Assembly (NCBI GenBank): GCA_036365145.1
Contig: JAEOAD010000025.1
Coordinates: forward strand, 29,893,001 to 29,957,000
Direction: 5' to 3'
Source: Orientallactaga sibirica
Taxonomy: Eukaryota; Chordata; Mammalia; Rodentia; Dipodidae
Length of the DNA stretch: 64,000 bases
Shown here: one piece after another, positions 1 to 60,534 of the stretch
Layout: each line of letters begins with the position of its first letter
How positions within the stretch are numbered: position 1 is the stretch's first letter
Notes under the pieces: generated by a model
Told to the model about the DNA's origin: nothing
What the model saw: the letters and a program-made list of their open reading frames with translations, nothing else
Databases searched by the model: none
Program-made: the position numbers and the translations under genes

Positions 1-85
1 AAGGCCACCCTGAGACTACATAGTGAATTCCAGGTCAGCCTGGGCCAGAGTGAGACCCTACCTCAAAAAAACAAAGAAAAAGAGG
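1..85 (+). mobile_element. B1-like SINE, 3' part cut by window edge
   Basis: The right half of a 7SL-derived B1-like SINE (ccaggtcagcctgggccaga, then gagaccctacctc and an A-rich tail). The left half lies outside the window. Confidence 0.85.
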
Positions 86-350
86 GAGAGAGCTTTGAAC
101 TTTGGTCATGAGAGTCATTTTCCCCCACATTGTGTCTTCCACGTCATGCATCAAGCCAGACTGTGCAGAGGAACAATTGCAGTGGCTACTGTTCACAAGT
201 GTGTTCTCTTTTGCTGGTGTTCGCAAGTACGCTCCATACTCACAAGTCTTGTTTTTCTAGTTTTCTGTCAGTTTTAGTTTGATGATTTTTAGTTATCTGT
301 ATAGAGTGTTAACCTTCACAAGTACTAACTACAAACGTCCATTTCTTTAG

Positions 351-494
351 ATGAGAGATATTGACAGACATTATATAAAACCAATCACAAAGTGTGAAAG
401 TGGCACACAGACAGACACACACATTTTGCCACCATCCATTGTGAGATCATATGAGTGGAATGAGTGGGAATTAAGAAGAAAAGCTATAAAACTG
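351..494 (+). CDS. CFAP206: CFAP206 penultimate exon
   Basis: 144 nt, 48 codons, phase 0 at both ends. The acceptor is tttctttag. The donor is CTG|GTTTGT, a weak GT site with T rather than A/G at +3. The peptide includes [20 protein letters not shown]. It begins with ATG, but this is an internal Met after a splice acceptor, not a start codon. Confidence 0.9.
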
Positions 495-1054
495 GTTTGT
501 AACAGTATTTTCTAAATTATTTATAGGTTAAATATTTTTCATATTCCTGCCTGTAGAGTTGGTAAATTATTTATGTAATATAGTGAGTTCTACACAGTTT
601 TTTGCTAACATAAAAATAATTAGCATAATCTATACTTTTCCAGCTTTATATGATAAGATTATCTTCTAATTTTAAGCACATATTGAGATATGGAGCAATG
701 AAAGTACTCTTTAATTATGCTTGAGAGGAGAATGAGAATGAATATGCCTGTGCCATTTGTGAATCTGGTTTCATGTGGGCACTGGGGAATCGAACCTGGG
801 TGTCAGGCTTTGCAAGCCAGTGCCTTTAACCACTGAGCCACCTCTCCAGCCCATGTTCTTTGTATGTCTTAGATATTAATTCTCTGTCAGATATATAGCT
901 GGCAAAGCTTTTCTCCCACTCTGCAGGTTGCCTCTCTGCTTTATTCAGTGTCCTTTGCTGTACAAAAGCCTTTTCATTTCATGAGGTCCCAATGGTGGAT
1001 TAGTTGTCTTACTCCCTGAGCAACTGGGGTTATATTCGGAATATCATTGCCAAA

Positions 1055-1085
<31 letters not shown>

Positions 1086-2868
1086 AATAGCAGTTATGGC
1101 ACTTGCCTGCAAAGCCTATGGACCCAGGTTTAGTTCCCCAGGACCCCAGATGCACAAGGTGGCACATGCATCTGGAGTTCCTTTACAGTGACTAGAGGTC
1201 CGGGTGCGCCCATTCTCTCTTTCTCTCTATCTGCCTCTTTCTCTCTCTCTCTCTCAAATTAATTAATTTAAAAAAGAAAGCCATTGCCTATGCCTTTGCC
1301 TCAGTTTTAGAGCTTCAGGTCTGATATTAAGGTCTTTGATCCATTTGGACTTGATTCTCGTGCATGGAGAGAGAGGGTCTGTTTTCATCCTTCTGCATCT
1401 GGATATCCAGTTTTGCAGCACATTTGCTAAGAAGCTGTATTTCTCCAATGAATATTTTTGTCATTTTTGCCAAATATCAGATGGCTGTAGCTGCCTGGGT
1501 TTACATCTGGGTCTTCTATTCCATTATCAACATGTCTGTTTTTGTACCAGCACCATGCTGTTTTTATTGCCATAGCTCTGTAATATACCTTAAATTCAGG
1601 TATGGTGATACCACCAACCTTATTATTTTTGTTGCTCAGGCTATTCCAGGGTTTTTTTTTTTGTGTGTGTTTCCAGATGAATTTTAAGATTTTTTTTTCT
1701 ATTTTGGTGAAGAATGCCATTGGAATTTTAATAGGGATTGCATTAAACCTGTAAATTGGTTTTGGTAAATTGACATTTTCACAGTATCAATTCTTCCAAT
1801 CCACGAATGTGGGAGGTCTTCCCATTTCCCAGCGTCATCTGCGGTCTCTGTGTCGAATGCTGTAGCATTTTCATTGTAGGCTTCCTTCACTGCCTTAGTG
1901 GGTTTATTCCAGGCAATTTTCAAAAATTTTTTGTTTATTTTTATTTATTTATTTGAGAGTGACAGACAGACGGAGAGAGAAAGGAGCAGAGAGCAAGAAC
2001 GAGCGAGAGAGAGAATGGGCACACAAGGGCCTCCAGCCACTGCAAACGCACTCCAGATGCATGCGCCACCTTGTGCATCTGGCTTACATGGGTCCTGGGG
2101 AATCAAGCCTCGAACTGGGGTTCTTGGGCTTCACAGGCAAGCACTTAACCACTAAGCCACCTCTCCAGCCCTATTTCCAGGCAATTATTTTTTTATTTTT
2201 TATTTTTTTGAGGTAGGGTCTCACTCTAGCCTAAGCTGACCTGGAATTCACTCTGTATTCTCAGGATGGCCTCGAACTCATGGCACTTACCACTGCCTCC
2301 CGAGTGCTGGGATTAAAGGCATGTGCCACCACGTCTGGCTCCCAGGCAATTTTAAATGGGAGTGTGTCCCTGACTTCATCCTTAGCATGTTCATAATGGG
2401 TATATAGGAAGCTCCTGATTTCTGTGTGCTGATTCTGTATCCTGCTTCTTTACTGAAAGCATTTATTAAACCTGGGTCCTTTGGCTTTGCCGGCAAGTGC
2501 CTTAACCACTAAGCAATCTCTCCAACTCTGTTGAAAGCATTTATCATGAGCAGCAGATCTTAATCAAGTGCTTGATAATATTTGACTTTTTTGTTCTTTA
2601 AGGAGATGTTAATTTCTTTTTTTCTCTTTCTATTTAGGCTAATTTACGCCAGAAAATTACTCACTCAGTACAGACGGAACTTAGTCACATGAGAAGAGAA
2701 AATTGCTCCCAGATGTACCCTTCCAAAAACGCTAGCACCCAGTCCCTGAGAGAAAGCAGCACTCAGGTGCCCAGACCCCAGATTTACATAGCTGGTCTTC
2801 GTGGGGGGCCACGCCCAACTACCCATGGGGTCAAGGTGAACTTAACTAGAGCAGTTGATGAGACCTAG
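351..2868 (+). CDS. CFAP206: CFAP206, last two coding exons (C-terminal 124 residues)
   Basis: Two in-frame exons, 351-494 (48 codons) and 2638-2868 (76 codons plus TAG), both bounded by AG/GT and joined in phase 0. The protein begins [15 protein letters not shown] and ends [10 protein letters not shown], which I recognise as the C terminus of cilia- and flagella-associated protein 206 (C6orf165/FAP206). The family is an axonemal factor linked to radial spoke 2 and dynein c docking, needed for normal ciliary and sperm motility. The next gene on the same strand is SLC35A1, as in human, which supports the call. The rest of the gene is left of the window. The final intron holds an antisense L1 and several SINEs. 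Confidence 0.9.
722..2528. mobile_element. SINEs nested in the antisense L1
   Basis: B2-like SINEs at 722-853 (-), 1085-1262 (+), 1930-2171 (-) and a fragment at 2469-2528 (-), plus a B1-like copy at 2190-2340 (-). Removing them leaves the L1 coding fragments in order, so the SINEs landed after the L1. Confidence 0.8.
855..2590 (-). mobile_element. L1 ORF2 fragment, antisense, broken by SINEs
   Basis: The minus strand reads pieces of L1 ORF2 (reverse transcriptase C-terminal part). Recognisable strings are [15 protein letters not shown] at 1720-1923, [20 protein letters not shown] at 1427-1720, and [20 protein letters not shown] at 1263-1448. Frame changes and SINE insertions show it is dead. 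It lies in the last CFAP206 intron, antisense to the gene. Confidence 0.9.
2638..2868 (+). CDS. CFAP206: CFAP206 terminal coding exon
   Basis: 231 nt: 76 codons and TAG at 2866-2868. The acceptor is tttctatttag|GCT, preceded by a long T/C tract. The peptide starts [20 protein letters not shown] and ends [14 protein letters not shown]. The exon has no early Met, so simple ATG-to-stop scans miss it. Relative to my memory of the human protein it has the local sequence [10 protein letters not shown] where human is shorter by two or so residues. Confidence 0.9.
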   Translation, partial: ANLRQKITHSVQTELSHMRRENCSQMYPSKNASTQSLRESSTQVPRPQIYIAGLRGGPRPTTHGVKVNLTRAVDET

Positions 2869-3076
2869 AGATGGGGTTTTAAAAGATGTTCCCCAATTAT
2901 GGAGACTAGCAAATATTTGGAAGTTGTTTTACATCTGTGAATATCAGTTCTGTGGGGAAGGCACAGTCCCTGGTGTGTGAATGTTTTAGATCCCCAAGTT
3001 TAATTCTGCTGAGGTGCTACAAAAATCTACATGTTATTTTGTTATACAGCTTTCTTTCTTTTAAAATTCACAATTA
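2869..3076 (+). other. CFAP206: CFAP206 3' UTR (3' end not resolved)
   Basis: AT-rich sequence after the stop codon. No AATAAA was found close by. The first variant hexamer noticed is ATTAAA at 3172-3177, just past the inserted Y4 RNA copy, so the insertion may sit within the 3' UTR. Confidence 0.5.
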
Positions 3077-3161
3077 GGCTGGTCCGATGGTAGTGGGTTA
3101 TCAGTACTAAGTTAGTGTCACTAAAGTTGTATACAACCCCCCACTGCTAAATTTGGTTTAA
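3077..3161 (+). pseudogene. Y4 small RNA retropseudogene
   Basis: Starts ggctggtccgatggtagtgg, followed by ttagtgtcactaaagtt and acaaccccccactgctaaat, which is the Y4 RNA sequence with about 8 bases of the loop region missing and a degraded 3' end (the pairing gactggct is replaced by ggttt). Flanking 14-bp direct repeats aaaattcacaatta at 3063-3076 and 3162-3175 are perfect, the mark of L1-mediated retroposition. No functional Y RNA is expected because the terminal stem cannot form fully. Confidence 0.85.
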
Positions 3162-3410
3162 AAAATTCACAATTAAAGTTCTGTCCATTTGTCTTTTGTT
3201 TTATCTTTTAGAAAAAGTTAAGCAGAATTAAGATTGGAAGTATAATCAATAATAAGATTATTACTGTTGGAATAGGAGTTAATTATTTCTGAAATCACAC
3301 TTAATGTTAAACATTAACATTTCAAAACAGATCACTAGCTATTTAGTTAAATTGCTACATAACAAAACTTTATTATTTGGAACAACTGAGACTTTTTAAA
3401 AGTGTTATTT

Positions 3411-3601
3411 CTGTGTGTGTGTGTGTGTGTGTATGTGTGTGTGTGTGTGTGCGTGCGCGTGCTTGCACACACGCATGTGAGCCAAACAAATGCCAGATGA
3501 CACTTTTTGCATCCACCTTACATGGGGTGGCTTGGAAATTGAATCCAGGCTGGCAGGCCTTGAAAGTGAGTGCTTTTAATTGCTGAGCCATCTCCACAGA
3601 A
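3411..3601. repeat. (TG)n microsatellite and degraded B2-like SINE (-)
   Basis: TG repeats at about 3411-3460, then an old minus-strand B2-like copy at 3480-3601 ending tgctgagccatctcc. Confidence 0.7.
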
Positions 3602-3649
3602 CCCCACCATTTGGAATTACTAAAGTCAACATAAAATTATTCCATTTTA

Positions 3650-3822
3650 AGCTAGGCGTGGTGGCGCATGCCTTTAATCCCAGCACTGAGGAGGCAGAGG
3701 TAGGAGGATCGCTGTGAGTTCAAGGCCACCCTGAGACTACATAGTTAATTCCAGGTCAGCCTGGACCAGAGTGAGACCCTACCTCCAACTACCTAGAAAA
3801 AAAAAAAAAAAAAAAAACAGGC
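3650..3822 (+). mobile_element. B1-like SINE
   Basis: Full-length copy from taggcgtggtggcgcatgcc to a 20-base A tail. Confidence 0.9.
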
Positions 3823-4142
3823 CTGGCAGGTAAGACAGGGTGGAGCTTAATAAGCTTTATGATTTCAGGGTGGCAATTTTCTCTTCCCAGTTAATCCTCA
3901 TTTAATTTTATAAAATTCATAAACACGAAAAAGAAGGGCTATAAGTCATAATTTTAGGATTATCACAGGGTTGAAGTTAGAAAGGACTAATGAATAAAAA
4001 TATCAGATCCAATTTGAAAAACCAAACTTGTAAGTGTCAAAGTCACTTGCTGAGTACAACAGAATCAGAAGGAAGGCCGTGATGTGGCAGACACATCTTC
4101 CCCAGGCCTTCAGTTTGTTCAGGCTTCGTCAGTCTCCACATT

Positions 4143-4378
4143 CCAGCCATGGGGTAGGGGTATTGCTCAGTGGGCAGAGTGCCTGCTTAGCATCCGTGAA
4201 TCCCCGAGTCCAGTTCCCAGCACTGCCTATGTTGGGCATGGTGGGGTATAGCTGAACCTCAGCACTTGGTGGAATCCGAAGTTCAAGGATGTCCTCAGCT
4301 ATATAGCTGGGGTACCTGAGACCCTTCTAAAAACAAACAAACAAACAAACAAACAAACAAACAAACAAACAAACACAA
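4143..4378 (+). mobile_element. B4/ID-type SINE with (CAAA)n tail
   Basis: The head ggggtaggggtattgctcag resembles an ID element; the right part resembles old B1. A run of aaac repeats occupies 4329-4378. Confidence 0.65.
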
Positions 4379-4529
4379 ACAGATTTCTGGCCATATGCTG
4401 AGCAATGCCTGATGACCACACTTACTTTTAGCAAGACTGAAGGAGTGCTCTTGGCCAAGCTTGTCTCTCCCTGTCACTTCTGGGGTAAAATGAGTTGCTA
4501 GCTATCCATTAGTATATCTTGAAACTTCT

Positions 4530-4789
4530 TAGCCAGGCCCAGTGTCTCATGATGCAATCCCAGCATCTAGGAGGCTGAGACAGGAAAGCCAGTTCCAGGT
4601 CAGCCTGGGATAGATAAATAAAAACAAAACAAGCCGGGCGTGGTGGCGCACGCATTTCATCCCAGCACTCGGGAGGCAGAGGTAGGAGGACCGCCATGAG
4701 TTCAAGAGTTCAAGGCCACCCTGAGACTACATAGTGACTTTCCGGTCAGCCTGGACTAGAGTGAGACCCTACCTTGAAAAACCAAAAAA

Positions 4790-4820
<31 letters not shown>

Positions 4821-4840
4821 AAATTAAAATAAAATAAACA
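4530..4840 (+). mobile_element. Two B1-like SINEs in tandem and (AAAT)n
   Basis: A divergent copy at 4530-4632 is followed directly by a young copy at 4632-4790 and an AAAT run at about 4790-4835. The young copy has a short internal repeat (gagttcaagagttcaaggcc). Confidence 0.8.
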
Positions 4841-4879
4841 ATAACAACAGCCAAAAAAAAAAAAAAAAAAAACCAAAAA

Positions 4880-5560
4880 CTTTCTTGTTGGAACCCTGGA
4901 GGGCCAATAAAGTGCTGATGTAACCTGGCTCAGACCACCCCAGGCCAGATGCTGCAATCCTGTTAGGCATTATCTTCAACATGTGCAGCCTGAAATGGCG
5001 GACACAGGTTGCCATCCTACCCCATCCGCAGAGTGAACAACAACTGGAGCTCAGGGGAAGTAGTTAACGAGGAGCTCCGTGCAGTCCACTTGCCATACTG
5101 AAGACCTGTCTTCAGACTCATCAGCCCATGAGGTCCCCGGACTCCTGTGTCCTCCTCCTCCCTCAACTCGTTTTTGGCTGTCTCCATGTCTTGCCCTCAG
5201 CTGCCCTCCTAGTCTTCCCCAGCTGGAAGGAGAAAACCTGGCTGTTTCCCTAGGGCCCCATTTCTCCTAGAGCATAGACGGGTAGACCTGAGGCCCACCT
5301 TTGGGCCTCCCCTGCTTCTAGGGGAGATGTCCATGCTTTTTGGTGTACTCATTTGTTCTGATGTTGTTTTGAAACGGGTGAGCAGATATAGAAGTCAATA
5401 GGTGTTGAGGCAAATGCTTGTTTGCTGGTGATAATTGGGAGTATCATTATTGGCTCAAATAGCAGTAGCTGCTTGAAGTTGTATAAATTTCTCAGTAGAT
5501 GTGGCCTGTCTCACACACTGCACACTACTGCTGCTTACTGGGTATAAAGAAAATGAGGCA
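4880..5560. other. Intergenic stretch, nothing recognised
   Basis: Unique-looking sequence between CFAP206 and SLC35A1. No splice-bounded coding exon or known repeat was seen. Confidence 0.5.
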
Positions 5561-5562
5561 GG

Positions 5563-6257
5563 GCTGGAGAGATGGCTTAGAGGTTAAGGTGCTTGTTTGC
5601 AAAGCCTAAGGACCCAGGTTTGATTTCCCAGTACCCATGTAAGCCAGATGCACAAGGTGGTGCATGTGTCTGGAGTTGCTTTGCAGTGGCTGGAGGCCCT
5701 GCATTCTATCTTTCTCATCTGCATCTCTCTCAAATAAAATATTTAAAAAAGGAAAGTGAGGCAGACATTAAATCAATATTTTTCCATGTCAGGCATGGTG
5801 GCACACACCTTTAATCTCTGCCGTTGGGAGGCAGAGGTAGGAGAATTGCTGTGAGTTCAAGGCCAGCCTGGGACTATAGAGTTCCAGGTCAGCCTGGGCT
5901 AAAGCGAGAACCTACTTCAAAAATCTTTTTCCCATTAAATCTTCAAATCATTCAAGTTAAGAAAGTAAGAAATCAGTCTCACTAATACTGAAGATATCTG
6001 CTTGGCCACTAATTGGGTTGGAATAATAAACACAGATAAAGATAGCTACAAAATTCATAGGAAATTATATATATAATTTTTTTTTTTTTGAGAGAAAGAG
6101 AGAGACTCTGGGCGCACCAGGGCCTCCAGCCACTGCAAACGAACTCCAGACCCGTGTGCCCCCTTGTGCATCTGGCTTACGTGATGCTGGGGAATCGAAT
6201 GGAGGTCCCTTGGCTTTACAGGCAAACGCCTTAACCGCTAAGCCATCTCTCCAGCCC
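5563..6257. mobile_element. SINE cluster upstream of SLC35A1
   Basis: B2-like (+) 5563-5752, B1-like (+) 5788-5925, B2-like (-) 6078-6257. The first two are close neighbours in the same orientation. Confidence 0.8.
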
Positions 6258-6589
6258 CACCACGGAATTATTTTCTAATATTGCTTATGTTCGTCAACAT
6301 CCTCTAGTGAAAGTAGCAATGACAGCGGTCGAAGTGCCTGTTGACACATCCTTTGTTGTCCAAACATCATACATAGTATGTCTGGCCAGACAGTAGATGG
6401 CGATGACAATAAAGACGCATGTGCAAGAGTAGTATTCATATAGACAAATTTAATCATTGCCAACAATGGAATCCATTCCCGAGGTGGAAGCTGCCAAGGG
6501 ATTTTTCTGCCTTTAACGTCCTGCGGCCTCTCTAATACTTTTCACACCAAATCTAATTCCGGATTCCTCCTTGACGCCGAATCACTTTT

Positions 6590-6645
6590 GTCTGGACTAC
6601 AATTCCCAGAAGCACCCCGCTTCCTAGGTAGCCGGAAGCTGTGTT
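6590..6645 (+). promoter_or_regulatory. SLC35A1: Probable SLC35A1 core promoter: ZNF143 and ETS motifs
   Basis: ACTACAATTCCCAGAAGCAC begins at 6596; it matches the well-known ZNF143/THAP11 element almost perfectly. CCGGAAG at 6632-6638 is an ETS/GABP-type site. The pair is typical of TATA-less housekeeping promoters. They lie ~0.95 kb before the start codon with the minisatellite in between, so transcription may start here or at a second site nearer 7500. Confidence 0.65.
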
Positions 6646-6801
6646 TTACAGACACTCGCTTTGATCCGCGTTCTTCTGACTTGACTCTCAGAGCTCGGCC
6701 ACAAAGGTTCCTGTTCCAGCCGAGTCTTCCCAGCCTCGCAGCGCCAGCACCTGTCTTTAGTGCTGGCTTGGGCTGGGTAGCGGGCGCCGCAGCCCCGGGC
6801 G

Positions 6802-7497
6802 CTCTAGGCCGAGGAAGGCGTCTCTATGACTCTGAGGGCGTCCGTCTCGATGACCGTGGCGGCGCTCTAGGCTGAGGCGTTCGTCTCGATGACCTTGCGG
6901 ATACTCTAGGCCGAAGCGGGCATCTCGATGACCTTGCGGACGCTCTAGCCCGAGGCGGTCATCTCGATGACCGCGGTGACGACTCTCTAGGCCGAGGCGG
7001 ACATCTCGATGATCGCGGGACGCTCTAGGCCGAGGCGGGCATCTCTATGACCACGGTGACGCTCTAGGCCGAGGCGGACATCTCGATGATCGCGGGACGC
7101 TCTAGGCCGAGGCGGACATCTCGATGATCGCGGGACGCTCTAGCCCGAGACGGGCATCTCGATGACCGTGGGACGCTCTAGCCTGAGGCGGGCATCTCGA
7201 TGATCGCGGGGACGCTCTAGCCCGAGGCGGACATCTCGATGGCCGCGGGACGCTCTAGCCTCGAGGCGGGCATCTTTATGACCGCGGGGACTCTCTAGAC
7301 CGAGGCGGGCATCTCGATAACCCTGCGGACGCTCTAGGCCGAGGCGGGCATCTCGATAACCGTGGGACGCTCTAGGCCGAGACGGGCATCTCGATGACCT
7401 TGCGGACGCTCTAGGCCCGAGACGGGCATCTCGATGACCGCGGGACGCTCTAGGCCGAGGCTGGCATCTCAATGACCGTGCGGACGCTCTAGGCCCG
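6802..7497. repeat. ~38-bp GC-rich minisatellite in the CpG island
   Basis: About 17-18 imperfect units of 38-39 bp, each with the core ctctaggccgaggcggg followed by catctcgatgaccgcgggac. Core starts at 7023, 7062, 7100, 7138 and 7176 show the period. The first one or two units are degenerate. The array stops about 95 bp before the SLC35A1 ATG. Confidence 0.95.
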
Positions 7498-7591
7498 GCC
7501 GGCCGTCTTTCTGGCCGCGGGGGCGGGCGGCCGCTCTGGGCGCCGAGCTCGGGGCGGTCGGTGCGGCGCCGCGCCGCGCAGTCGCTGCGCC

Positions 7592-33834
<26,243 letters not shown>

Positions 33835-34630
33835 TCTGAGTCCCAGGGATTCCTGTGTGACTAAACTGTAGACCTCGAACTGGAGCCTTAAGTCAATCCT
33901 AGGAGGTGGCTGAACATCAGCAAGCTAACTGTGGCCCAAGAATCAAGAAGGAAGCTTACAGTGCAATGCTAATACAGAGATTCAGTGCGGACCTGTTTGA
34001 GGCCAACCTTGATTAATTCAAAATGAAGGAATTTTACTATTTTGTGTGTGCATCTGCATACATACATACATACACATATAAAATGTACAATGAAAGTAAT
34101 GGAAGTGACATGACAGTAGAACAATCATGTGAAGCAACAATATTGAAGAAGTAAGGCCAAGGGCAATGTTTAAGGATTAAAGTGCCAAAGCTATTTCTCT
34201 ATTAACTGTTCTCTTGTGTAAGTACCAGGGAAGAAGGATGGTCCAATTCAGGTACAGTATTTTGTCCCAGGAGTAAAGACCTAGCTCCTTTTTTTTTTTT
34301 TTTTTTTTTTTTTTATAAAAGCAAGGCTGATACAAGACTATTTCAAAAACAAACTGTGTAACTTATTTCAAAATTTAGCGACTTCTGGGTGATGACTAAG
34401 AACTCAGTGCTCTGTTTGTGCCATTTACTGTCTGGTTCAGGTTTCCTTGCTGTTAGCTGATAAATGTCAAAAAAATTTCCAAATCACTTTTATACTTTTT
34501 TTTTTTATAAAGTATGATTAACTGGTGGGCTCTCAATTTGTAAAATTTCAGCGTTTTTTTTTTTTTTTGTAAATAAAATTTCTATAATCTAATGGGGAAA
34601 TCAAGCAATAAACTTATTTATATGAATTTT
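33835..34630 (+). other. SLC35A1: SLC35A1 3' UTR
   Basis: About 0.8 kb from the stop codon to just past the second poly(A) signal. Holds a 28-base T run near 34290 and two shorter T runs. No SINE has entered it, unlike nearly all adjacent intron sequence. Confidence 0.75.
34572..34612 (+). terminator. SLC35A1: SLC35A1 poly(A) signals
   Basis: AATAAA at 34572-34577 and again at 34607-34612. A T/G-rich stretch follows (ttttatttgatcactgtttg). Confidence 0.7.
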
Positions 34631-34680
34631 ATTTGATCACTGTTTGATAAATGTGACCATTAAGATAATGCAAAAATGTG

Positions 34681-34985
34681 GCTGGGAAAATAGCTCAGTA
34701 AAGTGATTGCTTTGTAAGCATGAGGACCTGAGTTTGATTCCCAGAACCCACATAATAAAAAGCTGGCATGGTGGTGCACCCTTTAATCCCAACAGTGGGG
34801 AGGGAGGCAGAGAAAGGCAGATACCCAGAGCTTGCTGGATAGTCAGTCTAGCCTAAGTGACAAGCTCCAGACCAGTGGACATGGTGCCTGAGGAATAACA
34901 CCCAAGGCTGTCCTCTGGCATCACATGCACATGCACCTACATGCAGGCGTACCCATATGCATGCACACCACACTCCCCACATACA
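34681..34985 (+). mobile_element. RSINE1/B4-like SINE
   Basis: tRNA-like head (ggctgggaaaatagctcagt) followed by a B1-like middle (ctggcatggtggtgcac) and a CA-rich end. This composite structure is typical of myomorph rodents. Confidence 0.75.
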
Positions 34986-35900
34986 GTACAGCTAATGCAA
35001 AATTATTAAAAGCCAAAATTCTTGTTTCCCTGTGTGGAATTTTGTCAAAAGAGCTTCTCTTTGCAAATAATAGGAATGATCTAATTTGGACAAGCCCTGA
35101 ATTAAACAAAAGGACTCTATAAAGACTGCAATTAGGCTGTAGGGCACTAGGCTGTAGGATTACTTAAGTCTTTTCAGAGAGCTGCTTTTGTGAAACCTTT
35201 TCTGTACACACCACTGTCCTTGTATCATTTTCTTAAAAAACTGCACATCTGATCTTGGAAGGAAAAAAATTTCTCCAAAGTGGAGAGGGATAGTGGACAT
35301 GTAAAACATTTTCATTCTATGGCTGTTTTGTGCTAAGAGAAGTTTAATGCTACTTTAAGTAGAAAATGTGACTGTGTGGATGACTATTTTCTAGGACTGA
35401 GAAGGTAGATCATACTTTACAGTATAAGACAATGGAGAAGCTTTGGTTTGGGTTTTCTTCATAAACATCGATGGTCACTGGTTCTCAGAAGACTTATATC
35501 ACCAAGTCTTAGAATGAAGGTGGTAGACCCAGGTCAAATCCTGGCAGAAGATGGCCATTTCTGGTACCTGAATCAAGACTGTCACATCAAGTTGGACAAA
35601 ATATACCTTGTCAAAATGCAGATACATGGAGGCTTAAAGCACCCATCTCAAATTGTCGTTTAACTACTGGCCTACATTTGACAAAAAGATCCTAATACTC
35701 TTTCTGTACAAGTAATTCCTTTACTATTCAAACGTGTATCAACTGGAGGGAGTGTGAGATAGGTTCTTATGCCTATTTTTGATCTTACCTTTGTTCAGAA
35801 CTAGCTGCAAGTAAATCAGAATTCTTCCTACCCCATAACCAGTTATGTGATGAAAACGGTCAGTCAGGCATCTGAAATCAGCTAGAATTCATTTGGTATT
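34986..35900. other. Convergent intergenic interval SLC35A1/RARS2
   Basis: No repeat or exon recognised. A 71-codon frame at 35448-35663 (+) has no known similarity and no supporting signals. Confidence 0.5.
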
Positions 35901-35912
35901 GTTAAAAACCAC

Positions 35913-35918
35913 TTTAAT
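35913..35918 (-). terminator. RARS2: Candidate RARS2 poly(A) signal
   Basis: On the minus strand ATTAAA begins only 6 bases after the TAA stop. If used, the 3' UTR is about 30 nt long. Downstream minus-strand sequence is GT/T-rich (agtggtttttaacaatacc). Confidence 0.5.
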
Positions 35919-35924
35919 TAAAAA

Positions 35925-59713
<23,789 letters not shown>

Positions 59714-59849
59714 CTGCAAAAAATTGAGAGTATTTTCTTGTTTTAATAGAGTTCTGAGGACAAATAGGTCATGCCTACATAGGATGACATAGTTAGTGTG
59801 TGGGGCCTTTGGCAATTCAGGGCAAATATAAGTTAGAAATTTATAATAA

Positions 59850-59990
59850 GGGCCGGAAGGGTGGCTTAATGGTTAAGGCATTTGCCTGCAAAGCCAAAGG
59901 ACCCATGTTAGCCAGATGCACAGTGGCTGGAGGCCCTGGCATGCCTATTCTCTCACTCTCTCTATCAAATAAATAATAAATAAAAATAAA
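59850..59990 (+). mobile_element. B2-like SINE, internally deleted
   Basis: The head runs to ggacccatgttagccagatg, then skips to cagtggctggaggccctggc. Confidence 0.8.
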
Positions 59991-60118
59991 ATATTAAAAA
60001 AAGAAACAGAATAAAAATAAATTACAATCCAGAAAGAATCACCTCATGAATGATCAAGAATCACAGATGTGGCATAATTACGAAGCAAATATTTTGAAGG
60101 ATTAAAAAGATGAAGTTC

Positions 60119-60437
60119 AGGGCTGAAGAGATAGATGGCTTAGCGGTTAAGGATTAAAAAGATGAAGTTCAGGGCTGGAGAGATAGATGGCTTAGCGGTT
60201 AAGGCGCCTGCCTCCTAAGCCTAAGAACGCTGGTTCCAATCTCCGGGTCCCATGTTTAGCCAGATGCAAAGTGACTCAAGGGCACAATGCCACACTTGAC
60301 CACAAGGGGGCGCACACATCTGGATTTCGTTCACAGCAGCTGAGAGACTGCTGGTGCGCCCATTCTCTATCTGTCTCCCTCTCTCTCTGTCTCTCTCTGT
60401 GTCTCTCTCCAAATATATATATAAAGATGAAGTTCAG
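60119..60437 (+). mobile_element. Long-form B2-like SINE with partly duplicated head
   Basis: A ~30-base partial head (gggctgaagagatagatggc through gcggttaagg) ends at aaaaagatgaagttcag, then a full long-form copy runs 60172-60420 and is followed by aagatgaagttcag again. The flanking sequence thus occurs three times. Confidence 0.8.
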
Positions 60438-60534
60438 ACATATGGTTTTGATATAAATAACACTGGTCACTGGCAATGAAACAGTACATTAGTTCTTAAC
60501 CTATTTTCTTAAGGGCACTGAAGATAGGGTTTAG

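Noticed and set aside
351..353. ATG at 351 as a gene start
   Set aside because: It directly follows a strong splice acceptor, and the peptide is the internal part of CFAP206.
1427..1720. 97-codon minus-strand frame as a possible host gene
   Set aside because: It is L1 ORF2 sequence, disrupted on both sides.
6802..7497. CRISPR-like array
   Set aside because: Units are directly abutting with no unique spacers, in mammalian DNA; it is a minisatellite.
35448..35663. 71-codon plus-strand frame between SLC35A1 and RARS2
   Set aside because: No recognised family, promoter or splice context; the length is within chance expectation.
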